A stretch of 64,000 nucleotides of DNA from Deltaproteobacteria bacterium. Its GTDB lineage: Bacteria; Myxococcota_A; UBA9042; PHBI01; JACKFB01. Positions within the stretch are counted from its first letter, which is position 1. Each line of letters starts with the position of its first letter. A model generated the notes under the pieces. It did not search any database. It worked only from the letters and a program-made list of their open reading frames with translations, and was not told the origin of the DNA. Location: positions 62,001 to 126,000 of the forward strand of contig JACKFB010000013.1 of assembly GCA_020632695.1 (NCBI GenBank), in the 5' to 3' direction. Shown piece by piece: positions 37,161 through 45,864 of the stretch. The position numbers and the translations under genes were made by a program.

Positions 37161-37573
37161 CGTGAGGACTCCCCGTCGTTGGTGGCCTGATGGAAGCCTT
37201 TGAGCTGTTCGTAGTGGTCGCCGATGGCCAGGGCGATGCCCTCGATGGCGGCCTGGAACTCGTTGAGGTCGAGGTTCTCGGACTGCAGGGTCTCCGTGAG
37301 GATGACCGAGTCGCCCTCCAGACCGTAGGCGCCGGCCACCAGCTCGTTGGCGTTGAGCCGTAGCAGCGCCTCGTAGAGGCCGGCGCGGTCGGCCTGGGCC
37401 TCGGGCAGGTCCATCAGCTTGACCCGGAACACGACCACCGGCGGCGCGTAGCGCACGACGATGTTGTCGATGTCGTCGAGGTCATCGTGGACGATCCACA
37501 TGCCTTCGTTCACGGTCTCGTACTCGAGGCCGCTCTGCATCAGGTAGCCGTCGATGATCTCTGGACTCTCCAT
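37157..37573 (-). CDS. YbjN-like protein
   Basis: The 138-residue protein resembles the YbjN/CesT-like fold. It has an N-terminal helix with IIDGYLMQSGLEYETV, a beta sheet including IVVRYAPPVVVFRVKLMDLP, and a helix with LYEALLRLNANELVAGAYGLEGD, typical of YbjN domains linked to stress and chaperone-like roles. The ATG has a GGAGG five bases upstream. It is the first gene of a two-gene unit with pspA, joined by ATGA. A TTGACG/TACCCC promoter candidate precedes it. The pairing suggests it modulates PspA, which is inference. Confidence 0.85.
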   Translation of the reverse strand: MESPEIIDGYLMQSGLEYETVNEGMWIVHDDLDDIDNIVVRYAPPVVVFRVKLMDLPEAQADRAGLYEALLRLNANELVAGAYGLEGDSVILTETLQSENLDLNEFQAAIEGIALAIGDHYEQLKGFHQATNDGESSR

Positions 37574-37645
37574 GGTCGCCTCCGGAGCGTCTGGTGTGGG
37601 CACGCCCGACCGCACCCGCTGCGCGATTGAACCCGCGGACGATTC

Positions 37646-37674
37646 GGGGTAGCAAGGCGCCTCTCGGGCGTCAA
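37646..37674 (-). promoter_or_regulatory. promoter candidate for the ybjN-pspA unit
   Basis: On the minus strand TTGACG and TACCCC are spaced by 17 bases, about 75 bases before the ATG. The -35 box is good, the -10 box poor. Confidence 0.4.
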
Positions 37675-37722
37675 GGGAGGCTCGAGCGCCTTCGCCGCGA
37701 CCATCGACCCCGAGCCGCCATC

Positions 37723-38217
37723 ATGGGCCGCATCCTGCCAGTGATCCTCGCCGTCGTCGCCCTGTTGGGCGGATGCGCCGACAAGGTGAAGATCTTGAAC
37801 GTGGTGCCGCGCCTGACCTGGGTGGCGGTGAGTCCGGCTGCGGACGGCGTCGTCGAGATCACGCTGTGGGTCTCCGATCGCGACGGCGACCCGGTCGATG
37901 TCGACGGGCGGTGGACGGCCGAGCCGGCGAGCCCGGGCGACGCTGGTGAGCCGCTGGTGATGGCCGCCGGCGGTCACGGGCTGATCGGGCTGACCACCGA
38001 CGACGGCATCTTCGACCCCAACGGCGAGGCCCACCTCGTGCGCTGGGACGTCAGCGCCGTGGACGCGACCGGGGACATCCGGCTGCGCTTCGCCCCCGAC
38101 GACCTGGAGGCGGGGCCGGGGACGCCCATGCGCACGCCCGCCTTCTCGCTCGGAGTCGGCCTGCCCGAGCCGGTGCCGCTCGAGGTGGACCCGGACGCGG
38201 TGCCGCCCAACGCGTGA
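37723..38217 (+). CDS. small lipoprotein of unknown function
   Basis: The 164-residue protein has a lipoprotein signal (RILPVILAVVALLGGC, a good lipobox). The mature part is one beta-rich domain with patterns like AVSPAADGVVEITLWVSDRDGDPVDVDG and HLVRWDVSAVDATGDIRLRF, reminiscent of an Ig-like or cadherin-like fold with Asp-rich turns. No specific family is recognised. It is divergent from the ybjN-pspA unit and ends 16 bases from the convergent parA-like gene, so it appears monocistronic. Confidence 0.75.
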   Translation: MGRILPVILAVVALLGGCADKVKILNVVPRLTWVAVSPAADGVVEITLWVSDRDGDPVDVDGRWTAEPASPGDAGEPLVMAAGGHGLIGLTTDDGIFDPNGEAHLVRWDVSAVDATGDIRLRFAPDDLEAGPGTPMRTPAFSLGVGLPEPVPLEVDPDAVPPNA

Positions 38218-38233
38218 GCGGGCCGGGCCCGGG

Positions 38234-39085
38234 TCAGAGCCCCAGGCGCGGAGCGATCTCGTCGAGCAGCGCGCGGTAGGCGCGGGCGCCGGTGCAGTGC
38301 TCGTCGTGGCGGAAGATGGGCCTGCCCTCGACCTGAGCCTGGGACAGCGTCGTGTTCACCGGCACCGAGGTCTGGAGCAGGTGCCGGGCGTAGCGCGAGC
38401 GCAGCGAGCTCTCCACCGTCTCGTTCACCTTCTGGTTCCGCGCGTCGACGCGGGTGCGCAGGATTCCCAGCACGCCCGGAGCGTGGCCCAGCGTCTCGTC
38501 CAGCGTCTCCAGCGTGTCGAAGATGTCGTCCACGCCCTCGAGCGCCAGCACGCTCATGTCGCAGGGCACCAGCGCCCAGTCGGCCGCCATCAGCGCGTTG
38601 ATGGTGAGGGAGCCGAGGTTGGGCGGGCAGTCGACGACGATGACGTCGAAGTGCGTGCGCGCCAGCTTCAGCGCCGAGCGCAGCAGCAGCTCCTTGCCGA
38701 TGCGGCCGGCCATGATGCCCTCGGTGGCGCCGAGCTCCTTGTCGGACGGTGTCACGTAGAGGCCGGGGATGGCGGTGGGCATGGCCAGCTCGAGCACGTC
38801 GCGTCGCTTGCCCAGCAGCACGCCCGAGAGGGTGTCGGTGGCGACGCCGCGCAGCTCGGCGTGCAGCGCCGAGCCGCAGTGCCCCTGGGAGTCCATGTCG
38901 ACGAGCAGCACGCGGCGCTGGTGGCAGAGCGCGAGCCCCGCGGCCAGGTTGACGGCGCTGGTGGTCTTGCCGACGCCACCCTTGCGCGCACAGACGGCGA
39001 TGATGCTGGCGTGGCGGTGGCCGGGCTGGAGGCGTTCCTCACCCATGACGAGGCGGCGGAGCGAGTCGGTCAGGAGGCTGGTCAT
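38234..39085 (-). CDS. ParA/MinD-family ATPase, orphan
   Basis: Deviant Walker A ATPase of the ParA family, 283 residues. ARKGGVGKTTSAVNLAAGLAL is the P-loop with the signature Lys, LLVDMDSQGHCG is the A' motif, and VIVVDCPPNLGSLTINAL is Walker B. The N-terminus adds about 40 residues (SLLTDSLRRLVMGEERL). The ATG lies nine bases after GAGGAG. No parB or centromere-like repeat is nearby, so it is probably an orphan positioning ATPase and not the chromosome partition ParA. It is divergent from an L,D-transpeptidase gene, which could hint at a cell-envelope positioning role. Confidence 0.9.
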   Translation of the reverse strand: MTSLLTDSLRRLVMGEERLQPGHRHASIIAVCARKGGVGKTTSAVNLAAGLALCHQRRVLLVDMDSQGHCGSALHAELRGVATDTLSGVLLGKRRDVLELAMPTAIPGLYVTPSDKELGATEGIMAGRIGKELLLRSALKLARTHFDVIVVDCPPNLGSLTINALMAADWALVPCDMSVLALEGVDDIFDTLETLDETLGHAPGVLGILRTRVDARNQKVNETVESSLRSRYARHLLQTSVPVNTTLSQAQVEGRPIFRHDEHCTGARAYRALLDEIAPRLGL

Positions 39086-39179
39086 GGCGGGTCTCCTCGG
39101 CTTGGGACCTCCGCGCCCCGATCCGGTTCGGGGGCGGGATCGGGTCAAGGTACCCGGAATGTGGCCGCCGACAAGTTCC

Positions 39180-39207
39180 TTGCTAGAAGGGATCCCCTTG
39201 CTATGCT
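39180..39207 (+). promoter_or_regulatory. promoter candidate for the L,D-transpeptidase gene
   Basis: TTGCTA and TATGCT are separated by 16 bases, about 45 bases before the ATG. It lies in the divergent region shared with the parA-like gene. Confidence 0.45.
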
Positions 39208-39252
39208 GCGCCCGCCGGAGCCGGACGCCGCTCCGGCCAACGGTGGTTGACG

Positions 39253-41286
39253 ATGAGACGACGCTCGAGCCTGCTGATCCTGTGCGCGGCGGCATACACC
39301 GCGGCGTGCGGGGACGATACACCGCCCCCCGCGGTGAGCGCGTCGCGGGTCGAGAGCCCGGCGAACCCCTCGGCCGCGGCCGAGGCGACCCCGGACGCGC
39401 CGGCAGCGGCGGAGGCCGTGGAGGCACCGGCGGCGGTCTCGCGCGGGGCGCTGGCGCGGCGGCTGCGCGGGCTCAACGAGCGCTGGACCCAACGCGAGCG
39501 CGCGCTGCTCGAGGCCTACAAGAGCGACTTCCAGAAGGCCCTGGACAACGAGGTCTGGTTCAAGAAGCTGCGCGGTCGCCTGTACGAAGCCCGCGGCTAC
39601 GCGCTGCTCTTCAGCGACGGCGAGACCGTGCGCCCGCAGGCCACCGCCCTGCTGGAGGCCCTGGACGGCTTGGAGAGCCAGGGCCTGGACCCGGAGCCCT
39701 ATCGGCGTGAGGCGCTGCGCGAGTCGGTGGCCGCGGTGGACCGGGCGCGCGCCGCCTATGACGCGGTGGTGGCCGCCCCGCTCGACGCGCGCGACACGGC
39801 GCTTTGGGACGTGGCCGAGCGCACCCGCAAGTCGATGGCGGCCGACGTGCGGGTCATCGAGGCGGCCCTGGCCAGCACCGAGCTGAGCGACGAGGACCTG
39901 CCGCGGGTGGTGGACGCGGAGGCCCGGCTCGACCGCATCTTCGAGGCCCGGGAGGCGCTCAACGGCAGCCTGCGGGACCTGGACATCGCGCTGCTGGGAC
40001 GCTGGTTCCGCTACGCCTACGACATGCGCTTCGCGCGGCGGGTCCACCCCTTCTCGGCCGACAAGGACGACGCGGCGGGGGTCACGCGGACCGCGGACGC
40101 GCTCTACGAGCTGACGGCGGCAGTGGACTTCGACCACCTCGACGAGGCGCTGGCAGCGCTGGTGCCGCAGCATCCCGACTACCCCAAGCTGGTCGCCGGG
40201 CTGGCCTTCTACCGTGGCCTGGCCGAGGCGGGCGACCAGCCCGAGCTCGGCTCGCGGGCGGACCGGCTCCGCAAGGGCTCCAAGGGGCCGCTGGTGGAGG
40301 CGCTGCAGAAGCGGCTGGTCCAGGAGGGCTACCTGGAGGGCGAGCCCGACGGGCACTACGGCGACGCCCTGGTGGAGGCGGTGCGCTTCTACCAGGAGAC
40401 CCACCAGCTCAAGGAGACCGGGGCGATGGACGACGGCACGCGTCGTTCGATGGACAAGCCCTACGCCGAGCGCGCGGCCCAGGTCGTGCTGGCGCTGCAG
40501 CGCTTTCGCGAGAGCGACCTGCACCAGGGGCCCATCCGCTTCGGCGAGTCCGAGCTGCAGGCCCGCATCAACATCCCCGGCTTCGAGGCGGTCTTCTTCC
40601 GCAACGGCGAGCCCGTGCGGCGCCATCAGGTGGTCGTCGGCAACAACGCCATCGAGACCGACGAGGCGACGGGCCTGCGCGGCTACTTCAACCGCACGCG
40701 CATGTTCTCCGCCGAGATGCAGACCGTCGTGCTGAACCCGACCTGGAAGGTGCCGCCGCGCATCAAGGAGCAGGAGCTCGACCGCGAGCTGCTGGAGCAG
40801 CCGGACTTCTACGAGCGCCACAACTACAAGGTCACCGTGCTGCCGAACGGCACCGAGGAGGTGGTGCAGCTCCCCGGCCCCGACAACGCGCTGGGCCTGG
40901 TGAAGTTCCTCTTCCCCAACGACTTCTCCATCTACATGCACGACACGCCGAAGAAGCACCTGTTCGGACGCGAGCTGCGCGCGTTCAGCCACGGCTGCAT
41001 GCGCACCAAGGACGCGCTGGACCTGGCGCGCTGGCTGTTGTGCGACGTGCAGGGTCTCGAGCCGGCGCGCTTCGACCGCATCCTGGAGAGCCGCGAGGAG
41101 TACGGCATCGCCCTGACCAAGAAGGTGGCCATCACCATCGACTACTCGACGGTCGGCGTGCACTCCTCCGGAAAGCTGATGTTCTACGCCGACATCTACC
41201 GCTTCGACCGGGACCTGGAGGCGGGCAAGACGCCCTATCCGCCGGCGCCGGTGGCCAACCTCGAGCAGGCGGTCATCCTGCCATGA
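39253..41286 (+). CDS. YcbB/LdtD-like L,D-transpeptidase, lipoprotein
   Basis: Predicted to form 3-3 cross-links in peptidoglycan or to attach proteins to it. The 677-residue protein starts with a lipoprotein signal (RRRSSLLILCAAAYTAAC). An Ala-rich linker and a long helical scaffold domain follow to about residue 330. A peptidoglycan-binding domain comes next (KGPLVEALQKRLVQEGYL, GHYGDALVEAVRFYQETHQL). The YkuD catalytic domain holds MHDTPKKHLFGRELRAFSHG with catalytic C582 in SHGCMR. The layout matches E. coli YcbB. The stop overlaps the ATG of a tiny downstream gene (ATGA). Confidence 0.92.
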   Translation: MRRRSSLLILCAAAYTAACGDDTPPPAVSASRVESPANPSAAAEATPDAPAAAEAVEAPAAVSRGALARRLRGLNERWTQRERALLEAYKSDFQKALDNEVWFKKLRGRLYEARGYALLFSDGETVRPQATALLEALDGLESQGLDPEPYRREALRESVAAVDRARAAYDAVVAAPLDARDTALWDVAERTRKSMAADVRVIEAALASTELSDEDLPRVVDAEARLDRIFEAREALNGSLRDLDIALLGRWFRYAYDMRFARRVHPFSADKDDAAGVTRTADALYELTAAVDFDHLDEALAALVPQHPDYPKLVAGLAFYRGLAEAGDQPELGSRADRLRKGSKGPLVEALQKRLVQEGYLEGEPDGHYGDALVEAVRFYQETHQLKETGAMDDGTRRSMDKPYAERAAQVVLALQRFRESDLHQGPIRFGESELQARINIPGFEAVFFRNGEPVRRHQVVVGNNAIETDEATGLRGYFNRTRMFSAEMQTVVLNPTWKVPPRIKEQELDRELLEQPDFYERHNYKVTVLPNGTEEVVQLPGPDNALGLVKFLFPNDFSIYMHDTPKKHLFGRELRAFSHGCMRTKDALDLARWLLCDVQGLEPARFDRILESREEYGIALTKKVAITIDYSTVGVHSSGKLMFYADIYRFDRDLEAGKTPYPPAPVANLEQAVILP

Positions 41287-41507
41287 GCGAGGACGCGGCG
41301 GACGGCGGCGAGGTCGATGTCGCGTCGGCCCTGGCTGCCCTGGACGCCAGCGCCCTGGCCGGCGTCGAGCTCATCATCAACGCCGACGGTAGCGTGACCT
41401 TCGTCGACTTCCCGCCGGAGTTCCTCGAGGTGGCCTTCGCGCTCAACCCCGACGACCCGCTGGTGTGCGAGCGCAAGGACCTGCTGGCGGACGCCCAGGA
41501 GCCCTGA
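41283..41507 (+). CDS. tiny protein coupled to the L,D-transpeptidase
   Basis: A 74-residue acidic protein with no recognised family. Its ATG overlaps the transpeptidase stop (ATGA). The central region GVELIINADGSVTFVDFPPEFLEVAFALNP reads like a short beta hairpin plus helix, with no signal peptide or membrane segment. Base composition and codon use look coding. It may be a cytosolic partner, but nothing in the sequence shows of what. Confidence 0.65.
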   Translation: MSEDAADGGEVDVASALAALDASALAGVELIINADGSVTFVDFPPEFLEVAFALNPDDPLVCERKDLLADAQEP

Positions 41508-41671
41508 GAGGCTCCAGGACCACCGTCGGGCCGGCCTGGACCGCCCGGCCGGCCAGCTCCGCGCCCAGCCGCCCGCGACATACAGGCCGGCGTATCTCGG
41601 CGACCGCTCGACGGATCCGCGCCGCCGCTGCCGCCGACCCGACCTGACCCGTGCTCTCGCCGACCCCTGGC

Positions 41672-42886
41672 TCAGCCCTGCGGCGCGCTCGCGGAGGCCT
41701 CAGCCTCGGCGCGCTCGGAGCTGCGTCCCAGAAGCTCACCGAACTCCGCCAGGCCGCCGATGTCGTGGATGTCGCGCGCGAAGAGCGGCACCGGCCAGAG
41801 CTGGTCCCCGGCGTCGCCCAGGCGCTCCCGGGCCGCGGCGATGCGGCGGGCGTCCATCTCGGCCAGCACGTCGTAGCGGGCGTTGGCCTCGGCGACCCGG
41901 CGGGCCACCCGCGAGATGCGGGACCGGTCGCGCAGCCCCAGGGCAGGCGCCGACTCGGCCACCTTCAGGAAGCGGTCGACCAGCTCGTCGTGGGCGCCGG
42001 TGGCGATGTCTCCGGTGCGCACCCGGTTGACCACCAGCGCGCCGAAGGGCATGCCGTCCTCGCGCAGCCTGTCGTAGAAGGCCAGCCCCTCGTCGAGCGC
42101 GACCTGGTCGGTGGATGTCACGATGGCGAAGGCCAGGTCCGGCGAGCTGAAGAGCCCGCGCACGCGAGATGCCCGCTTCCGAAAGCCCTCGAACATCTCC
42201 TGGAAGGACTCGATGAACTCGAGGAGGCTCAGGAAGGCCTCGGCGCCCACGAAGCGATTCATCACGTTGAGGATGCGCGAGTTGAGCTTCATGAAGCCCA
42301 TGCCGAAGCGCCCCGCCGTTCGCACCCCGGCCAGCAGCACGCGCAGCGAGCCCGACTCCAGGAAACCCTCGAGGCGGTCGGGCGCGCTGAGGAACTCGAC
42401 GGCGTTCACCATGGGCGGCGTGTCCAGGACGATGAGGTCGTAGTCCCGCTCCTCGCGCACCTCGTACAGCTTCTCCATCGCCATGTACTCCTGGCTGCCG
42501 GCCAGGGCGGTGGAGGCCTGCTGGTAGAAGCGGTTGCCCAGGATGCGGTCGCGCGCCTCCGGGCTCTGGGCGTGCCGCTCGATGAGGCTGTCGAAGGTGC
42601 TCTTGACGTCCAGCATCATGGCAAAGAGCGCGCCGCTGGTCAGCGGGACGCCCGCCTCGACGAAGAGCGCGGGGTCGACGCGCACCTCCTCGTTGCCGAG
42701 CCCCTCGAGCCCCAGCGCGTTGGCCAGGCGCCGCGCCGGATCGATGGTGAGGACGAGCACCTTCTTGCCCATGCGGGCGCCCTGGACGGCCAGGGCCGCC
42801 GCGCTCGTGGTCTTCCCCACGCCACCGGGCCCGACGACGACGAGGGTGCTCTTCGCTTCGAGCAGGCGTTCGAGCTGCGTCGTCAT
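41672..42886 (-). CDS. ArsA/Get3-like ATPase
   Basis: A single-domain 404-residue P-loop ATPase of the ArsA/Get3 group. VVVGPGGVGKTTSAAALAVQGA is the deviant Walker A and VLTIDPARRLANALGLEGL the A' motif. DYDLIVLDTPPMVNAVEFLSAPDRL is Walker B with the DTPP switch, followed by a long helical insertion (FRKRASRVRGLFSSP) typical of actinobacterial and myxobacterial relatives. No arsenic-resistance genes are nearby and the ArsA metal-binding cysteines are not seen. The role is unknown; Get3 relatives handle tail-anchored membrane proteins. The ATG at 42886 was chosen over a GTG 11 codons upstream; neither has a strong ribosome site. Confidence 0.87.
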   Translation of the reverse strand: MTTQLERLLEAKSTLVVVGPGGVGKTTSAAALAVQGARMGKKVLVLTIDPARRLANALGLEGLGNEEVRVDPALFVEAGVPLTSGALFAMMLDVKSTFDSLIERHAQSPEARDRILGNRFYQQASTALAGSQEYMAMEKLYEVREERDYDLIVLDTPPMVNAVEFLSAPDRLEGFLESGSLRVLLAGVRTAGRFGMGFMKLNSRILNVMNRFVGAEAFLSLLEFIESFQEMFEGFRKRASRVRGLFSSPDLAFAIVTSTDQVALDEGLAFYDRLREDGMPFGALVVNRVRTGDIATGAHDELVDRFLKVAESAPALGLRDRSRISRVARRVAEANARYDVLAEMDARRIAAARERLGDAGDQLWPVPLFARDIHDIGGLAEFGELLGRSSERAEAEASASAPQG

Positions 42887-42943
42887 CGGTCTGTGCGCCT
42901 TCCCCTGCAGGATCGGCACCGTAAGCAGCGCTCGGCTCGCGCG

Positions 42944-43726
42944 TCAACCAGCGCTTCGACCCAGGCGCGGATAGCCCTCGAAGTGGACCCGCATCAGGGT
43001 GAGGCCCTGCGCCGGGGCGGTGGGGCCGGCCTGGGTGCGATCGCCGTGGCGGAGCAGCTCCGAGACGTGGTCCGGGGTGAGGCGGCCGCGGCCCACGTCG
43101 AGCACGGTGCCCGCCATGATGCGCACCATGTTGCGCAGGAACGCGTTGCCGGTGATGTCGAAGGCCACCAGCGGCGCGTCCTCGATGGGCGTGATCGTGG
43201 CGGCGTACATGCGGCGGACGCGCGTGCGCGAGTCGCACTGGGACGAGCGGAAGGCCGAGAAGTCGTGGTCCCCCAGATACCGGCTCGCGGCGTCGGCCAT
43301 GGCGTCCAGGTCCAGGCGGTCGCGCTTGACCCACGCGGCGTAGCGCGTCCAGAGCGGGCGGCGCGCCTCGCCCACCTGGAAGAGGTACCGATAGGTCTTG
43401 GCCACCGCGGCGCTGCGTGTTCGGAAGCCCGGCTCGGCCTCCACGGCGTCGACGATGGCCAGGTCGTCGGCCAGGCGCGCGTTGAGCCCGCGGCGGAAGC
43501 CGTGCAGCGGGATGTCGCGGTCGGTGTCGAAGCAGACGGGCAGCGCGCGGGCGTGCACGCCGGAGTCGGTGCGCGAGGCGCCGTGGAGGACGACCCGGTG
43601 GGCGACCATCGACTCGACCGCTCGGGTGAGCTCACCCTGCACGGTCCGGTGCTCGGCCTGCATCTGCCAGCCGGCGAAGTCCGTGCCGTCGTACTGGACG
43701 TAGAGGAGGAGCGTTCTGCTGGTCAA
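42944..43726 (-). CDS. truA: tRNA pseudouridine(38-40) synthase
   Basis: Makes pseudouridine at positions 38-40 of tRNA anticodon arms. The 260 residues include LLYVQYDGTDFAGWQMQ, the catalytic Asp in GASRTDSGVHA (D54), FRTRSAAVAKTYRY and ITGNAFLRNMVRIMAGTVLDVGRG. The start appears to be a TTG overlapping the stop of the beta-barrel gene (TTGA). No ATG or GTG would give a family-like N-terminus, so the TTG start is likely but unproven. Coupling to envelope genes is unusual for a tRNA modifier. Confidence 0.95.
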   Translation of the reverse strand: MTSRTLLLYVQYDGTDFAGWQMQAEHRTVQGELTRAVESMVAHRVVLHGASRTDSGVHARALPVCFDTDRDIPLHGFRRGLNARLADDLAIVDAVEAEPGFRTRSAAVAKTYRYLFQVGEARRPLWTRYAAWVKRDRLDLDAMADAASRYLGDHDFSAFRSSQCDSRTRVRRMYAATITPIEDAPLVAFDITGNAFLRNMVRIMAGTVLDVGRGRLTPDHVSELLRHGDRTQAGPTAPAQGLTLMRVHFEGYPRLGRSAG

Positions 43727-44442
43727 AACTCGAACATGAGGCCGAACGACACGGTGCGGTCGGAGAGCTCGAAGCTGTCTCCCGAGCCGAAGTCGTTGAG
43801 CCCGTTGAAGCTGACCTCGGCGAAGAGGTAGCTGTTGTTGACGCCCACCTCCTCGTCGAACTCGCGAGCGACGCTGGAGTCGATCCAGTCGAGGAGGAAC
43901 TGCAGCCCCACCGCCGCGTGCCAGCCCCAGGTGCCGCCCCGGCCCGTGTGGCCATTGCCGTCCGACCCGTAGGCGCTGGCGATCTCGCCGCGCCCGTTGA
44001 GCACCCACCACAGCGCGTAGGTGAGGCCGCCGCGCGCGTAGGGGACCAGCGGCACGCCCCACTGAAGCGCCGCGTAGTCGAAGCGGTAGGTGAGGTCGGC
44101 CTGGAGCGGCATCATCCGCAGCTTCGTCTTGTCGGTGGTGGCGACGCCGGCGTCATCGACCGCGTGGCCCTTCACCGTGCCGAAGCGGACGCCGCCGCCC
44201 AGGGCCAGCGAGCCGAACTTCTGGAAGAGCTGGTAGTCCAGGTGGAAGCCGAACAGGATCATGCTGCTGCTGCCGAAGTTGTCCCGGTACGGCGTGGCGC
44301 TGACGAACTGGTCGTCGATGCCCGGCTTGTAGGGGCCCACGTGCAGCTCGAGCATCATGTGGCGGGGGCTGTCCTCGGCGCGGGCGGGGGCCGCCAGCAG
44401 CGTCAGCAGGCCGATGGCGCAGATGTAGCCTGGCTTGCTCAT
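43723..44442 (-). CDS. outer-membrane beta-barrel protein
   Basis: The 239-residue protein has a cleavable signal (YICAIGLLTLLAAPARA) and then alternating amphipathic strands with aromatic girdles (MLELHVGPYKPGIDD, MILFGFHLDYQLFQKF, YLFAEVSFNGLNDFG). It ends in SFGLMFEF, a C-terminal phenylalanine typical of barrels folded by BamA. It resembles an 8- to 10-strand barrel like the myxobacterial MXAN_2562-type proteins. The ATG has GGAGG seven bases upstream and overlaps the stop of the CFI-box gene (ATGA). Confidence 0.82.
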   Translation of the reverse strand: MSKPGYICAIGLLTLLAAPARAEDSPRHMMLELHVGPYKPGIDDQFVSATPYRDNFGSSSMILFGFHLDYQLFQKFGSLALGGGVRFGTVKGHAVDDAGVATTDKTKLRMMPLQADLTYRFDYAALQWGVPLVPYARGGLTYALWWVLNGRGEIASAYGSDGNGHTGRGGTWGWHAAVGLQFLLDWIDSSVAREFDEEVGVNNSYLFAEVSFNGLNDFGSGDSFELSDRTVSFGLMFEF

Positions 44443-45686
44443 CGTCGGGCCTCCAGCGGCAGGGCGGTGAGCGTGCGCTCGAGGATGCGACGGCGGGTCC
44501 ACACCAGCCCGGCGGCCGCCATGAGCATCAGGGCGAAGCCGCCCAGCACGCCGAAGCGGGTGGTCAGGAAGGCCACCCAGACCAGGGGCACCAGAGCGAC
44601 GCGGACGGCGGCGCGCGCGACCGGCCGGTCGGCGATCCAGAACGCGGCGAAGCGGCCCCAGCGGTAGTACTGGCGGACGAAGGCGCGCCCGGGGACGCTG
44701 CGCAGCAGCACCTGGTCGCGGAAGGCGCGCAGCAGGTCGAGCTGGCCGCTCATCGGCGAGCCGTAGGCGGCGGTGGCGACGAAGCAGTACCCGCCCTGCT
44801 CGGTGCCTCCCACCTGCTGGTACCGCTCCCAGAAGTCCGTCGCGGACTTGGGCGCCTGCACCAGCTCGCCGGAGAGCACGCTGCGGTTGTCGGCGTCATC
44901 GAGCGAGGCTACGCGCACGTGGTAGCTGACGTCGTTCTGCAGCGTGTCGTCCTCGATGCTGTAGGTCTTGGCGGTGATGTCCTTCTTCGTGACCACGTCG
45001 GCGCCGGGGTCGTCGGCGATCGCGGTCGTGCTGTAGTAGACGTTGTAGGTCAGCCCATCCTCGTCGTTGGCGCTGTCGGTCCAGCGGACGACCAGCCGCC
45101 GATCCGCTGCCTCCACCTCGTCGAGCACCGGCGCGGCAGGCCGCTCCAGATCGACGATGAAGTCGATCCGCTGGGTCTGCACGGTGCTGGAGGTGCCCGA
45201 CGGCTCGGCCACGACGTACACGTGGGCCTCCGAGTTGGTGCCGGCCGTGCAGTCCCCGCCGGTCAGCTTCGTCAGGTCGACCTCGAAGCTGAAGTTGGTC
45301 ACCAGGGACTCGTCCTCGACCAGGACGGTGCACTGCTCGGTGTCGTAGCCCTCGAAGTTGGCGTGGTCGTTGGGGCAGGTCTTCCCGGGCTTCGCGAAGG
45401 CCACCCCGTAGGCGAAGTCGCTGCCCAGGTTCGACACCGTCACGTTGAAGGTCGCCTTGTGGCCTTGGTAGGCTTGGCAGTCCTCGATGTTGATGAAGTG
45501 GTCGGCGGCGTCGGCGGTCTTGCCGAAGCGGGTCGCCAGCGTGAAGTCGCTGCCGACCTCCTCGATGCTGCGCAAGCTGAACCCGGTGATGTCGGCGCGC
45601 GCGTGGCCGGGCCACGCACCGGCCGCGGCCAGCGCCAGGATGGCGGAGAGCAGCGCTCGCCGCGGCGGGAAATGGGTCGTCGTCAT
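44439..45686 (-). CDS. exported membrane protein with fibronectin III-like domain and CFI-box C-terminus
   Basis: The 415-residue protein has a signal peptide (LLSAILALAAAGAWPGHARA) and an N-terminal beta domain with paired cysteines. A fibronectin type III-like domain follows (PAAPVLDEVEAADRRLVVRW). A CFI-box segment YCFVATAAYGSPM (C301) precedes LRAFRDQVLLRSVPGRAFVRQYYRWG, then two transmembrane helices and an Arg-rich end. CFI-box C-termini occur in many exported bacterial proteins; their role is unknown. The layout parallels the MXAN_2561-type partner of the adjacent barrel. The ATG has no strong ribosome site; a start 19 codons upstream is possible. Confidence 0.82.
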   Translation of the reverse strand: MTTTHFPPRRALLSAILALAAAGAWPGHARADITGFSLRSIEEVGSDFTLATRFGKTADAADHFINIEDCQAYQGHKATFNVTVSNLGSDFAYGVAFAKPGKTCPNDHANFEGYDTEQCTVLVEDESLVTNFSFEVDLTKLTGGDCTAGTNSEAHVYVVAEPSGTSSTVQTQRIDFIVDLERPAAPVLDEVEAADRRLVVRWTDSANDEDGLTYNVYYSTTAIADDPGADVVTKKDITAKTYSIEDDTLQNDVSYHVRVASLDDADNRSVLSGELVQAPKSATDFWERYQQVGGTEQGGYCFVATAAYGSPMSGQLDLLRAFRDQVLLRSVPGRAFVRQYYRWGRFAAFWIADRPVARAAVRVALVPLVWVAFLTTRFGVLGGFALMLMAAAGLVWTRRRILERTLTALPLEARR

Positions 45687-45864
45687 GCCGTGCTCACCGT
45701 CTTCCAGGGCCCGATCCATCCTGCGCTGCAATCGATGTGCCATCCAGAAACACCCCTCAATCCAGGGGGAAGCGCATCCGCGGGGACGGCCGGGGCCGTC
45801 GCGAGTGCCGGGTTGGCGCTGAAGGGAGCATCCCTCCGACATTCTGTCAAAAGCCGCAACGCTG

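Noticed and set aside
41508..41671. Terminator in the convergent gap after the tiny gene
   Set aside because: A GCCGGCC/GGCCGGC palindrome is present but has a 10-base loop and no T-tract; such palindromes arise by chance at this GC content.
41672..42886. Arsenic-resistance function for the ArsA-like ATPase
   Set aside because: No arsB, arsC, arsD or arsR is nearby and the metalloid-binding cysteines of ArsA are not seen; only the shared ATPase fold is supported.
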